A stretch of DNA of 64,000 nucleotides from the NCBI GenBank assembly GCA_963575745.1, contig CAUYUJ010021037.1, positions 167,001 to 231,000 on the forward strand. Direction: 5' to 3'. The stretch's first letter is position 1; every line of letters starts with the position of its first letter. Shown here one piece after another: positions 42,268 through 53,378 of this stretch. Position numbers and translations under genes: made by a program. Under the pieces are notes generated by a model, which did not search any database, was not told where the DNA came from, and saw nothing but the letters and a program-made list of their open reading frames with translations. This DNA comes from Prorocentrum cordatum (Eukaryota > Sar > Dinophyceae > Prorocentrales > Prorocentraceae).

Positions 42268-44069
42268 CGGCGACGGACCCAACAATATGCAGTTGTGGGC
42301 ACCGCAATTGTGAATAGTTTCTTCGGTGGAGCTCCCTATGGGGCCACGAAGCGCTGCACTGGGCGGGTGGGAACGCATGCGGCCGGTAGAACTGGGGCCG
42401 TCGGGCGAACTCCCTATGGGGCCACGAAGCGCCGTACTGGGTGGAGTGAAAATGCCAAATTTGGTGTGTGGGACGCATGCGGGCGGTCCCACTGGTGGCT
42501 TCGGTGGAGCTCCCTATGGGGCCACGAAGCGTATGAGGGGTGTGCCACATTTGGTTTCCAGGACGCACGCGGACGGTCCCATTGGGGGCTTCGGTGGAGC
42601 TCCCTATGGGGCCACGAAGCGCTGCACTGGGTGGGGGGGAACGCACGCGGGCGGTAGACCTGGGGCCGTCGGGCGAACTCCCTATGGGCCACGAAACGCC
42701 GCACTGGGTGGGGAGAAAATGCAAAATCTGGCGTGTGGGACGCACGCGGGCGGTCCCAATGGTGGCTTCGGCGGAGCTCCCTATTGGGCCACGAAACGTA
42801 CGAAGGGTGTGCTAAATTAAGTTATCCGGGACGCACGCGGACGGTCCCACTTGGGGGCTTCGGCGGAGCTCCCTATGTGGCCACGAAGCTTTGTACTGGG
42901 TGGGTGAAAATGCCAAATTGGGCTTCCGAGGCGCACGCGGACGGTCCAACTGGGGGTTTCGGTGGAGCTCTTTACGGGGCCACGAAACGCCGTAGTGGGT
43001 GGTGTGAAAATACAAGAATTGTGCTTCAGGGGCGCATGCGGACAGTCCCACTGGGGGCTTCGGTGGGGCTCTCTATGGGGTCACGAAGCGCCGTACTGGG
43101 TGGGGTGAAAATGCCAAATTAGATTTCCGGGACGCACGCGGACAGTCCCAGGGGCTTCGGTGGGGCTCTCTATGGGGCCACGAAGCGCTGTACAGGGGGA
43201 GGGACGCATGCAGACGGTAGCACTGGGACCTTCGGCGGGGATCCCCGCGGGGCCACAAAACGCTGTACTGGGCGTGGGGGACGCATGCGGACGGTAACAC
43301 TGGGACCTTCGGTGGTGCTCCCTATGGGGCCACGAAGCGCTGTACTGGGTGGGGGGGGGGCGCATGCGGACGGTAACACAGGGACCTTCGGTGGGGCTCC
43401 CTATGGGGCCACGAAGCGCTGTGCTGGGTGGTGGGGGACGCATGCGGACGGTAGCACTGGGACCTTCGGAGGGGCCCCCTATGGGGCCACGAAACGCTGG
43501 CTGTACTGGGTGGATGGGACGCACGCGGACAATAACACTGGGACCTTCGGCGGGGCTCCCTATGGGGCCACGAAGCGCTGCACTGGGTGGGGGGGACGCA
43601 TGCGGACGGTAGCGCTGGGACCTTCGGTGGGGCTCCCTAGGGGGCCACGAGGCGCTGTGCTGGGTGGGGGGGACTCATGCGGATGGTAGCACTGGGACCT
43701 TCGGTGGGGTTCCCTATGGGGCTACGAAGCGCTGTATTGGGTGGGGGGTGGGACGCACGCGGACGGTAGCACTGGGACCTTCGGTGGGGCTCCTTATGGG
43801 GCCACGAAGCGCTGTGCTGGGTGGGGGGGGGACGCATGCGGACGGTAGCACTGGGACCTTCGGTGGGGCCCCCTATGGGGCCACGAAGCGCTGTACTGGG
43901 TGGGTGGGGGGCGCATGCGGACGGTAGCACTGGGACCTTCGGCGGGGCTCCATATGGTGTCACGAAGCGCTGTACTGGGTGGGGGGGACGCATGCGGACG
44001 GTAGCACTGGGACCTTCGGTGGGGCTCCCTATGGGGCCACGAAACGTGTGAGGGGTATGCTGAAACGGG

Positions 44070-44113
<44 letters not shown>

Positions 44114-44137
44114 GTGGTGATGATGATGATGATGGTC

Positions 44138-44206
<69 letters not shown>

Positions 44207-44313
44207 GTGACGGAGGAGGGAGAAAAGGGAGGAGGAGAGGAGAGGATAAGGAGAACGCGGGGCGACGTCTCTTCAAAACGAGGACCCAACACCACAGGAT
44301 GGTTGGGAAAACC
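42268..44313 (+). repeat. Composite repeat block R2 (complete)
   Basis: Left end 'ggacccaacaatatgcagtt' then 'gtgggcaccgcaattgtgaa', followed by about twenty ~87-bp units ('ttcggtggagctccctatgg' then 'ggccacgaagcgc'). Unit sequence drifts along the block: 'ggtcccac' forms before 43200, 'gtagcactgggacc' forms after. It ends with (GAT)n at 44070-44208 and the right end 'gaacgcggggcgacgtctct', 'tcaaaacgaggacccaacac', 'cacaggatggttggg'. Long frames such as GGAPYGATKR repeats are by-products. Confidence 0.9.
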
Positions 44314-45330
44314 AGCTATCCTGGCGAAAGACCCAACCGTATGCAGTTGTGGGTACCGCAATTGTGAATAGTTTCTTCGGTGGAACTCCCGATGGGGCCG
44401 CGACGCGCTGCACTGGGTGGGGGGAACGCTTGCGGGCGGTAGCACTGGGGTAGTCGGTGGAGGTCCCTATGGGGCCACGAAGCGTTGTAGTGTGTGGGTG
44501 AAAATGTCAACTTGGGTGTGTGGGACGCATGCGGACGGTCCCACTGGGTGTTTTGGTGGAGCTCCCTATGGGGCCACGAAGTGCTCTAGTGGGTGGGTGA
44601 AAATGCCAAATTGGGTTTCCGGGACGCATGCGGACGGTCCCACTGGGGGCTTCGGTGGAACGCCCTATGGGGCCACGAAGCCCTGTAGTGGGTGAGTGAA
44701 AATGCCAATTTGGGTTGCCGGGACGCATGCGGACGGTCCCACTGGGTGCTCTGGTGGAGCTTCCTATGGGGCCACGAAACGCTGTACTGGGTGGGTGGAA
44801 ATGCCAACTTGGGCTTCCAGGTCGCATACGAAACGTCCCACTTGGGGCTGCGCTGGAGCTCCCTATGGGCCCACGAAACGCTGTACTGGGTGGTTGAAAT
44901 TCACAGAATGGGTTTCCAGGGCGCACGCGGACGGTCCCACTGGGGCCTTTGGTGGAGCTCCCTATGGGGCCCCAGAGCGCTGTACTGGGTGGGTGAAATC
45001 CCACATTGGGTTTCCGGGACACACGCGGACGTTCCCAGTGGGGGTTCCAGTGGTGATTCCTATTGGGCCACGAAGCGCTGTACTGAATGGGTGAAACTGC
45101 CAAATTGGGTGTGGCGGACGCATGTGGTACCCCCCATTGGGGCTTTAGGTGGAGCTTCCTATGAGGTCACGAAGCGCCGCACTGGGTGTGGCGGACGCAT
45201 GTGGTACCCCCGTTTGGGGCCTTAGATGGAGTTCCCTATGGGGCCACGAAGCGCCGTACTGGGTGTGGCGGACGCATGTGGTACCCCTCCCCCGGGGCCT
45301 TACGTGGAGCTGCCTATGGGGACACAAAAA
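44314..45330 (+). repeat. Composite repeat block R3
   Basis: Left end 'tatcctggcgaaagacccaa' then 'ccgtatgcagttgtgggtac' follows the right end of R2 with only a few bases between. About eleven units with 'gccaaattggg' and 'ggtgtggcggacgcatgtgg' variants. There is no GAT tract; the last unit breaks at 'gacacaaaaaaaa' before the next left end. Confidence 0.85.
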
Positions 45331-47503
45331 AAATTAGCCTGGCGAAGGACCCAACCATATGCAGTTGTGAATGCCGCAATTGTGCTGGGTGGTGGCGGAC
45401 GCACGCGGGCGGTGCCACTGGGACTTTCGGTGGAGCTCCCTATGGGGCCACGAAACGCTGTACTGGGTGGGTGAGGCGCGGTCAGCAAGGGCTGTGCTGC
45501 GTGGTGGCGGACGCATGCGAGCGGTGCCACTGGGACCTTCGGTGGAGCTCCCTATAGGGCCACGAAACGTTGTACTGGGGGGGTGAAACGCAGGCAGGGA
45601 GCAAGGGCTGCGCAGGGTGGTGGCGGACGCATGCGGGCGGTGCCGCTGGGACCTTTGGTGGAGCTCCCTATAGGGCTACGAAGCGCTCTTCTGGGTGGGT
45701 ACAGCGCAGGGAACAAGGGCTGTGCTGGGTGGTGGCGGACGCAAGCGGGCAGTGCCACTGGGACCTTTGGTGGAGCCCCCTTTGGGGCCACGAAACGTGC
45801 GAGGGGTGTGCCAGAATGGGGTGTGGAACCGCATGCCAGCGCAGCCACTGGGGCCCTTCGGTGGAAATCCCGATGGAGCCACGAAACGTGTGAGGGGTGT
45901 GCCGAAATGGGGGGTGGAACCGCATGCGAGCGCAGCCACTGCGGCGTTCGGTGGAGCTCCCTATGGGGCCACGAGACGTGTGAAGGGCGTGCCGAAAAAG
46001 GAAGTGGAACCGCATGCGGGCGCAGCCACTGGGGCCTTCGGTGGAGCTCTCTATGGGGCCACGAACCGTGTGAGGGGTGTGCCGAAATGGGGGGGGGACC
46101 ACATGCGAGCGCAGCCACTGGGGCCTTCGGTGGAGCTCCCCATAGAGCCACCGACGAAACGTGTGAGGGGTGAGCCAAAATGGGGGGTGGAACCGCATGC
46201 GGGCGCAGCCACTGGGGCTCTCGGTGGAGCTCCCTATGTGGCCACGAAACGTGCGAGGGGTGTGCCAGAATGGGGGGTGGAACCGCATGCGGGCGCAGCC
46301 ACTGGAGCCTTCGGTGGAGCTCCCTATGGGGCACGAAACGCCATGGGCGCAGCCACTGGGGCCTTCGGTGGAGCTCCCTATGGGGCCACGAAACGTGTGA
46401 GGGGTGTGCCAGAATGGGGGGTGGAACCGCATGCGGGCGCAGCCACTGGGGCCTTCGGTGGAGCTCCCTATGGGGCCACGAAACGTGTGAGGGGTGTGCC
46501 AGAATGGGGGTGGAACCGCATGCGGGCGCAGCCACTGGGGCCTTCGGTGGAGCTCCCTATGGGGCCACGAAACGTGTGAGGGGTGTGCCAGAATGGGGGG
46601 TGGAACCGCATGCGGGCGCAGCCACTGGGGCCTTCGGTGGAGCTCCCTATGGGGCCACGAAACGTGTGAGGGGTGTGCCAGAATGGGGGTGGAACCGCAT
46701 GCGGGCGCAGCCACTGGGGCCTTCGGTGGAGCTCCCTATGGGGCCACGAAACGTGTGAGGGGTGTGCCAGAATGGGGGGTGGAACCGCATGCGGGCGCAG
46801 CCACTGGGGCCTTCGGTGGAGCTCCCTATGGGGCCACGAAACGTGTGAGGGGTGTGCCAGAATGGGGGGTGGAACCGCATGCGGGCGCAGCCACTGGGGC
46901 CTTCGGTGGAGCTCCCTATGGGGCCACGAAACGTGTGAGGGGTGTGCCAGAATGGGGGGTGGAACCGCATGCGGGCGCAGCCACTGGGGCCTTCGGTGGA
47001 GCTCCCTATGGGGCCCACGAAATGGGGGGTGGAACCGCATGCGGGCGCAGCCACTGGGGCCTTCGGTGGAGCTCCCTATGGGGCCACGAAACGTGTGAGG
47101 GGTGTGCCAGAATGGGGGGTGGAACCGCATGCGGGCGCAGCCACTGGGGCCTTCGGTGGAGCTCCCTATGGGGCCACGAAACGTGTGAGGGGTGTGCCAG
47201 AATGGGGGGGTGGAACCGCATGCGGGCGCAGCCACTGGGGCCTTCGGTGGAGCTCCCTATGGGGCCACGAAGCGTGTGAGGGGTGTGCCAGAATGGGGGG
47301 TGGAACCGCATGCGGGCGCAGCCACTGGGGCCTTCGGTGGAGCTCCCTATGGGGCCACGAAGCGTGTGAGGGGTGTGCCAGAATGTGTGTGGGAGGGGGA
47401 GGAGGGGAGAGGAAGGGGAGGAGGAGGAAGGAGGAGGAAGGAGGAACGCGGGGCGACGTCTCTTCAAAACGAAGACCCAACACCACAGGATGGTTAGGAA
47501 AAA
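45331..47503 (+). repeat. Composite repeat block R4 with near-identical units
   Basis: Left end 'agcctggcgaaggacccaac' then 'catatgcagttgtgaatgcc'. The first units are variable. From about 46340 to 47385 about twelve 89-90-bp units are nearly identical ('gtgtgaggggtgtgccagaa', 'tggggggtggaaccgcatgc', 'gggcgcagccactggggcc'). A GGA-rich tract and the standard right end close it at 47503. Because 90 is divisible by three, all six frames can stay open, giving spurious ORFs up to 579 codons. Confidence 0.9.
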
Positions 47504-47980
47504 GGTACTGGGTGTGGCGGACGCATGTGGTCCCCCCCCCTGGAGCCTTAGGTGGAGCTCCTTATGGGGCCACGAAGCGCCTGGAGCCTTCGGTGGAGCT
47601 CCCTATGGGGCCACGAGGCGCCGCAGCGGGTGTGGTGGACGCATGTGGTCCCCCCCCCTTTGGGGCTTTAGGTGGAGCTCCCTATGGGGCCACGAAACAC
47701 CGTAGTGGGTGTGGCGTACGCATGTGGTACCCTCCGCTGGGTTCTTCGGTTGGGTTCCTTATGAAGCCACGAAGCGCTGTACTGGGTGGGGGGGGGGGCG
47801 CATGTGGTCCCCCCCCCTGGGGCCTTACGTGGAGCCACCTATGGGGCCGCGAAGCGGTGCATTGGTGGGTGGGTGAAACGCATGGAGGAAGCAGGGGGGG
47901 GGAGGAGGAGGGAGCGGGACGCGGGGCGCAGTCTCTATTCAAAACGAAAACCCAACAACACAGGATGGTTCGGAAAACGC
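47504..47980 (+). repeat. Composite repeat block R5
   Basis: About five units of the 'gtgtggcggacgcatgtggt' type, a G/GGA-rich tract, and a right end 'gcgcagtctctattcaaaac' with 'acccaacaacacaggatggt'. A truncated left end ('agcctggcgacagacccaac') begins at 47988 and runs into unrelated GC-rich sequence. Confidence 0.8.
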
Positions 47981-48011
47981 TGAAAATTAGCCTGGCGACA
48001 GACCCAACCAC

Positions 48012-48402
48012 ACTGCCCAAGGCTGCGGGCGCAGCGCAGCACGGAGTCGCCGCGACGCGCGCCGGTCGCCCCGAAGGGGTCCCAGCGACGCACGCGGGTC
48101 GTCCGCTGCGCGGAGCAAAGCGAGCTAGCTGGCTGGCTGGGAGCGGGCAAGGCTCTGGCCGCCGGGCAGAGCGACGACGGGCGAACGAGGCGCAGGGCAG
48201 TGCGCAGCGCGGAGTCCCCGCGAAGCACGCTGGTCGCCCCGAAGGTCCCCGCGACGCGCACAGGTCGTCCGCAGCGCCCGGCCGAACTGTTGGACAGCCT
48301 GGACATGGCGCGGCTCGGGCGGGCCGCCCCCCAGCTCATGCCTCGCGGATGAACCCGGTGAAGCCCAGCTCCCTGGCGAGGGTCGCGGCCTCCCTCCTGC
48401 GA

Positions 48403-48435
<33 letters not shown>

Positions 48436-48530
48436 CCCATCCCAAACGAGGAGCGTTCCGGGGCGGATCGTGCCCGCGCACTTCTAAGTCCAAGGCTGCG
48501 GGCGCAGAGCAGCACGGAGTCCGAGGCCAA
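48012..48530 (+). repeat. GC-rich 'GCGCAGCGCGGAGTC' repeat and CGA run
   Basis: 'gctgcgggcgcag.gcagcac' then 'ggagtc' occurs at 48017 and 48496. 'ggtcgccccgaagg.gtcc' occurs twice between them, and a short (GAC)n lies at about 48411-48433. No gene is evident. Confidence 0.55.
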
Positions 48531-48533
48531 ACA

Positions 48534-49894
48534 CTACCGCGGCAATTTGCCCCGGAGCTTGCTCCCCAGTGTCGGGTATTTACAAAAGATACGATTGGCC
48601 AGCATAGTCATTCTCTTGCGGACAGTGGCCGAATCGCGGAGTTCTGCGCCCATTGCATCTTTCTGCGAAGGGGGCGCGTAACCCTTGAACGGCTCGTAGG
48701 GCACGCCTGTTTCACATATGAAATCGACCACTCCTTTGGATGCCTCGCAAACTTGAAACCAAGCCTGGATGGCCCCATCGATCTTGAAACGCATCTGGAA
48801 GTCCTTCAGAATGCTCTCAGCGACGTCCTTGTACTTCTGAACTTCAGCGAAGCTAAAGGGCTCTTTGGACACGGGATCGCCAGCGACGAATCGGATGACG
48901 CGGCGGGGGCCAGGTCCAGGTTCGGCCACCGCTAGCAGCTCCTCCGAGACCCTCGAAGTGTCAGCCGGTGAGAGACGATACCGGTCCGGGCTCTTCAGCG
49001 TGAGTTCAGCAGCATCATTCCAAATTGCTTTCGATCTGAAAGTACCAAAGTGTGGCGCTCCAGCAATGATGGTTTCCAGTTTCGCTGGCGACGTCAGATC
49101 GTACCATGAACGTCGGCAAGAGTAGCTGCAAACACCAGTGCATCCTCTCGCGCGCACAGGTCATGGCCAACTTTGAGATACAGAGCGCGGTTCTCCACCA
49201 AGTTTGCATAAGGCATCAGGGCCCGCCCATGCGGGGCAAAGGACGTGGCTTTGAGGAGATCCAGTACAACGTCAGCAATCTTGTCCAGCAGCGCATCTAT
49301 GCCTAAAGAGAACAGATCGTTCTGGAAGAATGGGAAGGCATTCGTGGCCAGGGCGTTTCTAAGGGCAGTCCTCGACAAATACACGTTCAGATAAAGAACG
49401 CGAAAATCTTCCAGAAATGATGTTTGTGCTGTGACGGCGTCGTGAGCCTCCAAAGCACTGCGCTGTGCCATTGTGAAAATGTCGGTGTCGCGGGTGTTTG
49501 ACATGCGAATCGACAAGCCAACGGTTCTACGCACATTGAGGATATCTGAACACAACTTGAGCCGACCGGCGTCGGTGAACGTCATGGCACGTAGCTTTTC
49601 TACACTGCCATAATATTTGGTCCAATCCGCACAAACACGACTTGATGAGAAGAACGGCGTCGCATAAAGATATGTCGGCGCTCGAACACACTTGCTTAGC
49701 AAGTGCTGAAATTCTTCGTCGGAAGCCTTTAGCTTCTTGTCGCTACGTGAAATGCCATGCGTTGCAATCTTACCAACGCGCACAATACCTCCACAACCTT
49801 GGCAAATTTTCACCTTATGATAGTTTGTTGGGTCACGATCAGGTGGTGCCTCTTCATCAAACCAGTGGACATGTTCCCATCAGCTCCGTTTCAT
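48534..49894 (-). pseudogene. Unrecognised ~450-aa protein gene, two lesions
   Basis: A minus-strand frame starts at ATG 49894 (MKRS), meets TGA at 49882-49880, and reads on in the same frame (WEHVHWFDEEAPPDRD..., KICQGCGG) to 49094. A second frame (from about 49110 to 48534) continues with YDLTSPAKLETIIAGAPHF and ends KLRGKLPR. The shift lies near 49105-49115. Codons are much less GC-biased than in the LINEs. A CxxC is near the start; the rest is mixed alpha-helical-looking with no repeat or retroelement motif. A pyrimidine-rich acceptor ending in CAG (minus strand, ending at 49911) sits 17 bases before the ATG and could take the spliced leader. I do not recognise the family. A recently decayed host or acquired gene is possible; sequencing errors could explain the lesions. 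Confidence 0.5.
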
Positions 49895-50334
49895 CCCGAA
49901 GCGCGGTCGGCTGACAGAGAAACACTAACAACGCCAGTTGATGGTGAAACCGTCCTGCGCACAAGTGGCTAATTACGGAAAGCCTTGCTCGCTGCGTTGC
50001 TAGCCCCTGCAATAACCCGCCTTGGCTTCTTGGAAGGCCACCCCCTTCACGCCACCCTGGGCCAGCACCCGCTCGAAATCGATCCTCGGACCCCTCCCGG
50101 GTCCAAACTGGCCAGTTTTCTGGACCGCGTCCAGCCGTGGTGGCGAGGGGGCCCCCCGAATGGCAAAAAGCCTCGAACCTCGATCCTCGAGGCCCCAAGA
50201 CGGCCCCAAGCTCGCACAAGAGGACTCCGGCCCGGAGCGAGAGGCGGGCCCCAAGCTCGCAGACGAGGGCTCCAGCCCGGAGCGAGAGGCGGTCGCTGCC
50301 GCACGACTCCAGCCGAGCTGGCAGCTCGCGAGCC
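49895..50334. other. No gene seen
   Basis: GC-rich, with 'cccggagcgagaggcgg' repeated twice near 50237-50291. Nothing else recognised. Confidence 0.45.
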
Positions 50335-50680
50335 TCCTCCTCCTGCCTCATCCCCCCTGCTCTCTCCTCCCTCCTCCCCCCTCTCCCTCATCCTCCTCCT
50401 CCTCTTCCTCCTCCGTTTCCTCCTCCTCCTCTCCTCCCCCTCTCTTCTCGGCCTCCCCCTTTCCCTCCTCCTCCTTCTCCTCCTCTTCCCTCTTCTTCCG
50501 TCCTCTTCCTTCCTCCCCCTCCCTCAACCCCCTCCTTCCCTTTCCCTCCCTTTCCCTCCCTTTCCCTCCCTCCTTACCCTCTGCATGTCCCTCCCTTTCC
50601 TCCCTCGTCTCCCTCCGCTGCTGGCTCCTCCCTTCCCCCCTCCTCTCCCCTTCCCCCCGTATCCTCGCCATGCTGTCTCG
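50335..50680 (+). repeat. CCT/CCCTTT-rich low-complexity tract
   Basis: CTCCTC runs, then 'tccctttccctccc' units. Pro/Ser/Leu or Glu/Gly/Arg frames are artefacts. Confidence 0.9.
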
Positions 50681-51119
50681 CCTGCTCGGCGGTCTGCAAT
50701 TCGCACTCTCCTCGATCGAGGCCTCGATGTTTGAGCCCCGATGCCATGAACACAACGCGGCCTCTAGAGGCCGCTTCTGGGCACTGGGGCCCTAAACAAA
50801 ACTACCCGGGACTGACCACCAGGATGGGGTCGAGAGGTCCGGGGGCTTCGCGACGCGACCAAAAATCGGAAGCTGAGGCCCTAGACAATACTACCAGGGA
50901 CTGGCCACCAGGATGGAGTCGAGAGGTCCGGGGGCTTCGCGACGCGAAACACATCGGAAGTCTGAGGTCTCACCCTCCTGGCCAAGATGTCTCCCCGTGC
51001 TCTTCTGCTCCACTCTGATATCCGTCCTCCCCTACCCGTCATCCTCCACCTTCCCGTCCTCCTCATCCTCCTCCTCCTGGGTATCGTCGTCGTCAGGAGC
51101 GTCAGGGTCGGCGGCCGCC

Positions 51120-51412
51120 GCACTGTGCGGCCCTCACTGTGGGGCCACGAAACGCTGTACTGGGTGTGCGGGACGCATGCGGGCACCCTCACTGGGGCCT
51201 TCGGTGGAGCTCGCTGTGGGGCCACGGAACGCTGTACTGGGTGTGCGGGACGCATGCGGGCACCCTCACTGGGCCTTTCGGTGGAGCTCCCTGTGGGGCC
51301 ACGAAACGCTGTACTGGGTGTGACGCGGGGCACCGTCTCTTCAAAACGAGGACCCAACACCACAGGATGGTTGGGAAGAGGATGATGATGATGATGCTGG
51401 TGGTGGTGGTTG

Positions 51413-51444
<32 letters not shown>

Positions 51445-51454
51445 CTGATGATGC

Positions 51455-51498
<44 letters not shown>

Positions 51499-51710
51499 CC
51501 GATGATAGCGGAAGGAGGAGGGGGAGGAGGAGGAAGGAGGAACGCGAGGCACCTTCTCTTCAAAACGAGGACCCAACACCACAGGATGGTTGCGTGACGA
51601 TGACGAGGAGGAGGCAGGAGGGGAGGAGGAGAGGAGAGGAGAGGAGGGAGGAGGGGCGCTGTCTCTTCAAAACGAGGACCCAACACCACAGGATGGTTGG
51701 GACAAACACA
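51120..51710 (+). repeat. Composite repeat block R6 with three right ends
   Basis: Three units of the 'gtgtgcgggacgcatgcggg' type are followed by a right end at about 51330-51377. A (GAT)n tract (51378-51506) and GGA stretch lead to a second right end (51540-51592). Another GGA stretch leads to a third (51655-51708). Each right end has 'tcttcaaaacgaggacccaa' then 'caccacaggatggtt'. Confidence 0.85.
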
Positions 51711-51914
51711 AAGGGGTATGCAGATGCACCGACTCTCGCCTCGACCGCCCTGGGCACACGATCGGTACACACGCCCTCCTGGCTCGACCAGGGCGGCATC
51801 TTCACCGAATCCTCGGCCAGAGACGGGCCTCGCAAGGATCGGTGCATGCGCCGATTTCTCGTCGCCACATCCCCGACCCTGCTGTTGCATCCTCGGAGGA
51901 CCTTGCCTGTCCCG

Positions 51915-52050
51915 TCGCGGCCCTATCCGCGTCGAATCCGTGTCGAACCCATGTCGGACTCGTCGGATCCGTGTCGAATCCGCGCCAAATCCGCGTCGCA
52001 TCCACGCCAAATCCGCGTCGATTTCGCGTCGAGCCCGCGCCGGGCACAAG
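51915..52050 (+). repeat. 12-bp minisatellite 'CGAATCCGCGTC'
   Basis: About ten variants of a 12-base unit, giving RIRVDFA-like frames. Confidence 0.8.
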
Positions 52051-52375
52051 GAAAGACACCAATCTGGGGGACAGGCGAGGTCCCTCGAAGTACAACGAAA
52101 CTACCCCGGCACGTGTGACCTGCCCCACATGCCACGGCAAGCGTCCTGGGCCCTGCCAGCCTTCGCCCGGCGGCGCCGCTCAATCGAGCTGCTGTCCGAC
52201 TCGCTGGAGTCGTCGCGGCGGCGCCTGCGGGCCCCGCTGGCGAGCGGGACAGGCTACATCATGAAGCATTGACCAAACCAACAAAATGCAGCAGACGTGA
52301 GAGTAGCATCCATAGCATACCTATACGACCACCCTGTGGGTAATGAGGAGGGTCGGGGAGGAGGAACCAACGTCT

Positions 52376-52690
52376 CACTCAATCGATCCCACCATCGATC
52401 TCACTATCGAGCCAACTATCGATCGCAAAATCAATCTCACGGTCAACCTCACTACCGATCTCACTAACGATGCCATTATGAACCTCAGTCGATCTCACTA
52501 ACGATCGCGTAATCGGTCTCACGATGAATCTGACGATCGACATCACTATCAATCCAAACATCGATCAGACGATCGATCTCATGAACGATGTGCCTATCGA
52601 TACCACTACCGATCTCACTATCGGAATCACGGTCGATCTCACTATCGGTCTCACGGTCGATCTCACTATCGATCTCACTACGGAGCTCCG
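52376..52690 (+). repeat. 12-bp minisatellite 'CGATCTCACTAT'
   Basis: About 25 variants of a 12-base unit. Different sequence from the 51.9-kb tract but the same unit length. Confidence 0.85.
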
Positions 52691-52986
52691 GCGGGACCCC
52701 GACGGGACAGCGACGGGACACCGACGGAACACCATCAGAACACAGACACTGCGAGACACCACGGCGGGACACCCCCAGCCACCGCCGGCGAACGGGGGGT
52801 GAGGGGCAGTCTTTTGGCCCGGCGGCACCCTAGTCAGAGGAGGGTTCATTCATCTCGCCCGCCCACGCAGCTTCGCCTCGCCCGCACGGACGAGACAACC
52901 ACGAAACCGAAACCGATTTCACGGTGGGGGTCTCCGTTTCATTGCGATCTCACCCCCCAACCTCCGATGTACTGTCAGGGGCTTCT

Positions 52987-53140
52987 GGTTAGCGCGTCGC
53001 GCCAGCAGCCCTGGCGACACGCCATGTCCTGCAAGCGGATGGCGCGGCGCTCCGCTTCGCTGAGCGGGAGGCTTCGCAAAGCTCAAAACGTTGACGTTCG
53101 GTGGCCAGGAACGTGGTTAGCGTGTCGCGCCGCAGCGTCG
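52987..53140 (+). repeat. ~150-bp dispersed repeat with hairpin, copy 1
   Basis: 'ttagcgcgtcgcgcc' pairs imperfectly with 'ggcgacacgcca'. 'gcaagcggatggcgcggcgc', 'gcgggaggct' and 'ttagcgtgtcgcgccg' follow, as in the copy at 57787. Confidence 0.65.
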
Positions 53141-53378
53141 CGGACCAGAACCGACATCGCGGCAAGCAAAGTAAAGCTGCCCGACCGTATGTACCAGCAG
53201 TACTACTGGCAGCCACACAAACAACAGCAACATCAGCGGCATCGCCCGATGCCAGTGAAATAATGCTGCTGCGAACCTAGTGATAGAGCAATCTTGACTT
53301 TGCGTCCTAGATCGGCGGCGAGCGAGGAGGGAAGTGAGAAGGAGAAGGCCTTCTCAGTGTGTTTGGGGAAGGCTTAAA

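Noticed and set aside
42268-48000. CRISPR-like appearance of regularly spaced repeats
   Set aside because: The whole ~90-bp unit is conserved, with no unique spacers, in a eukaryotic context without cas genes.
46942-48681. 579-codon plus-strand ORF
   Set aside because: Entirely explained by the ~90-bp repeat with a period of 30 codons; all frames are open in the same region.
49556-49575. SL-like stretch (CCGACGCCGGTCGGCTCAAG on the minus strand)
   Set aside because: About 15 of 21 with a gap, and it lies inside the readable protein of the 48.5-49.9 kb pseudogene, so it is coding sequence.
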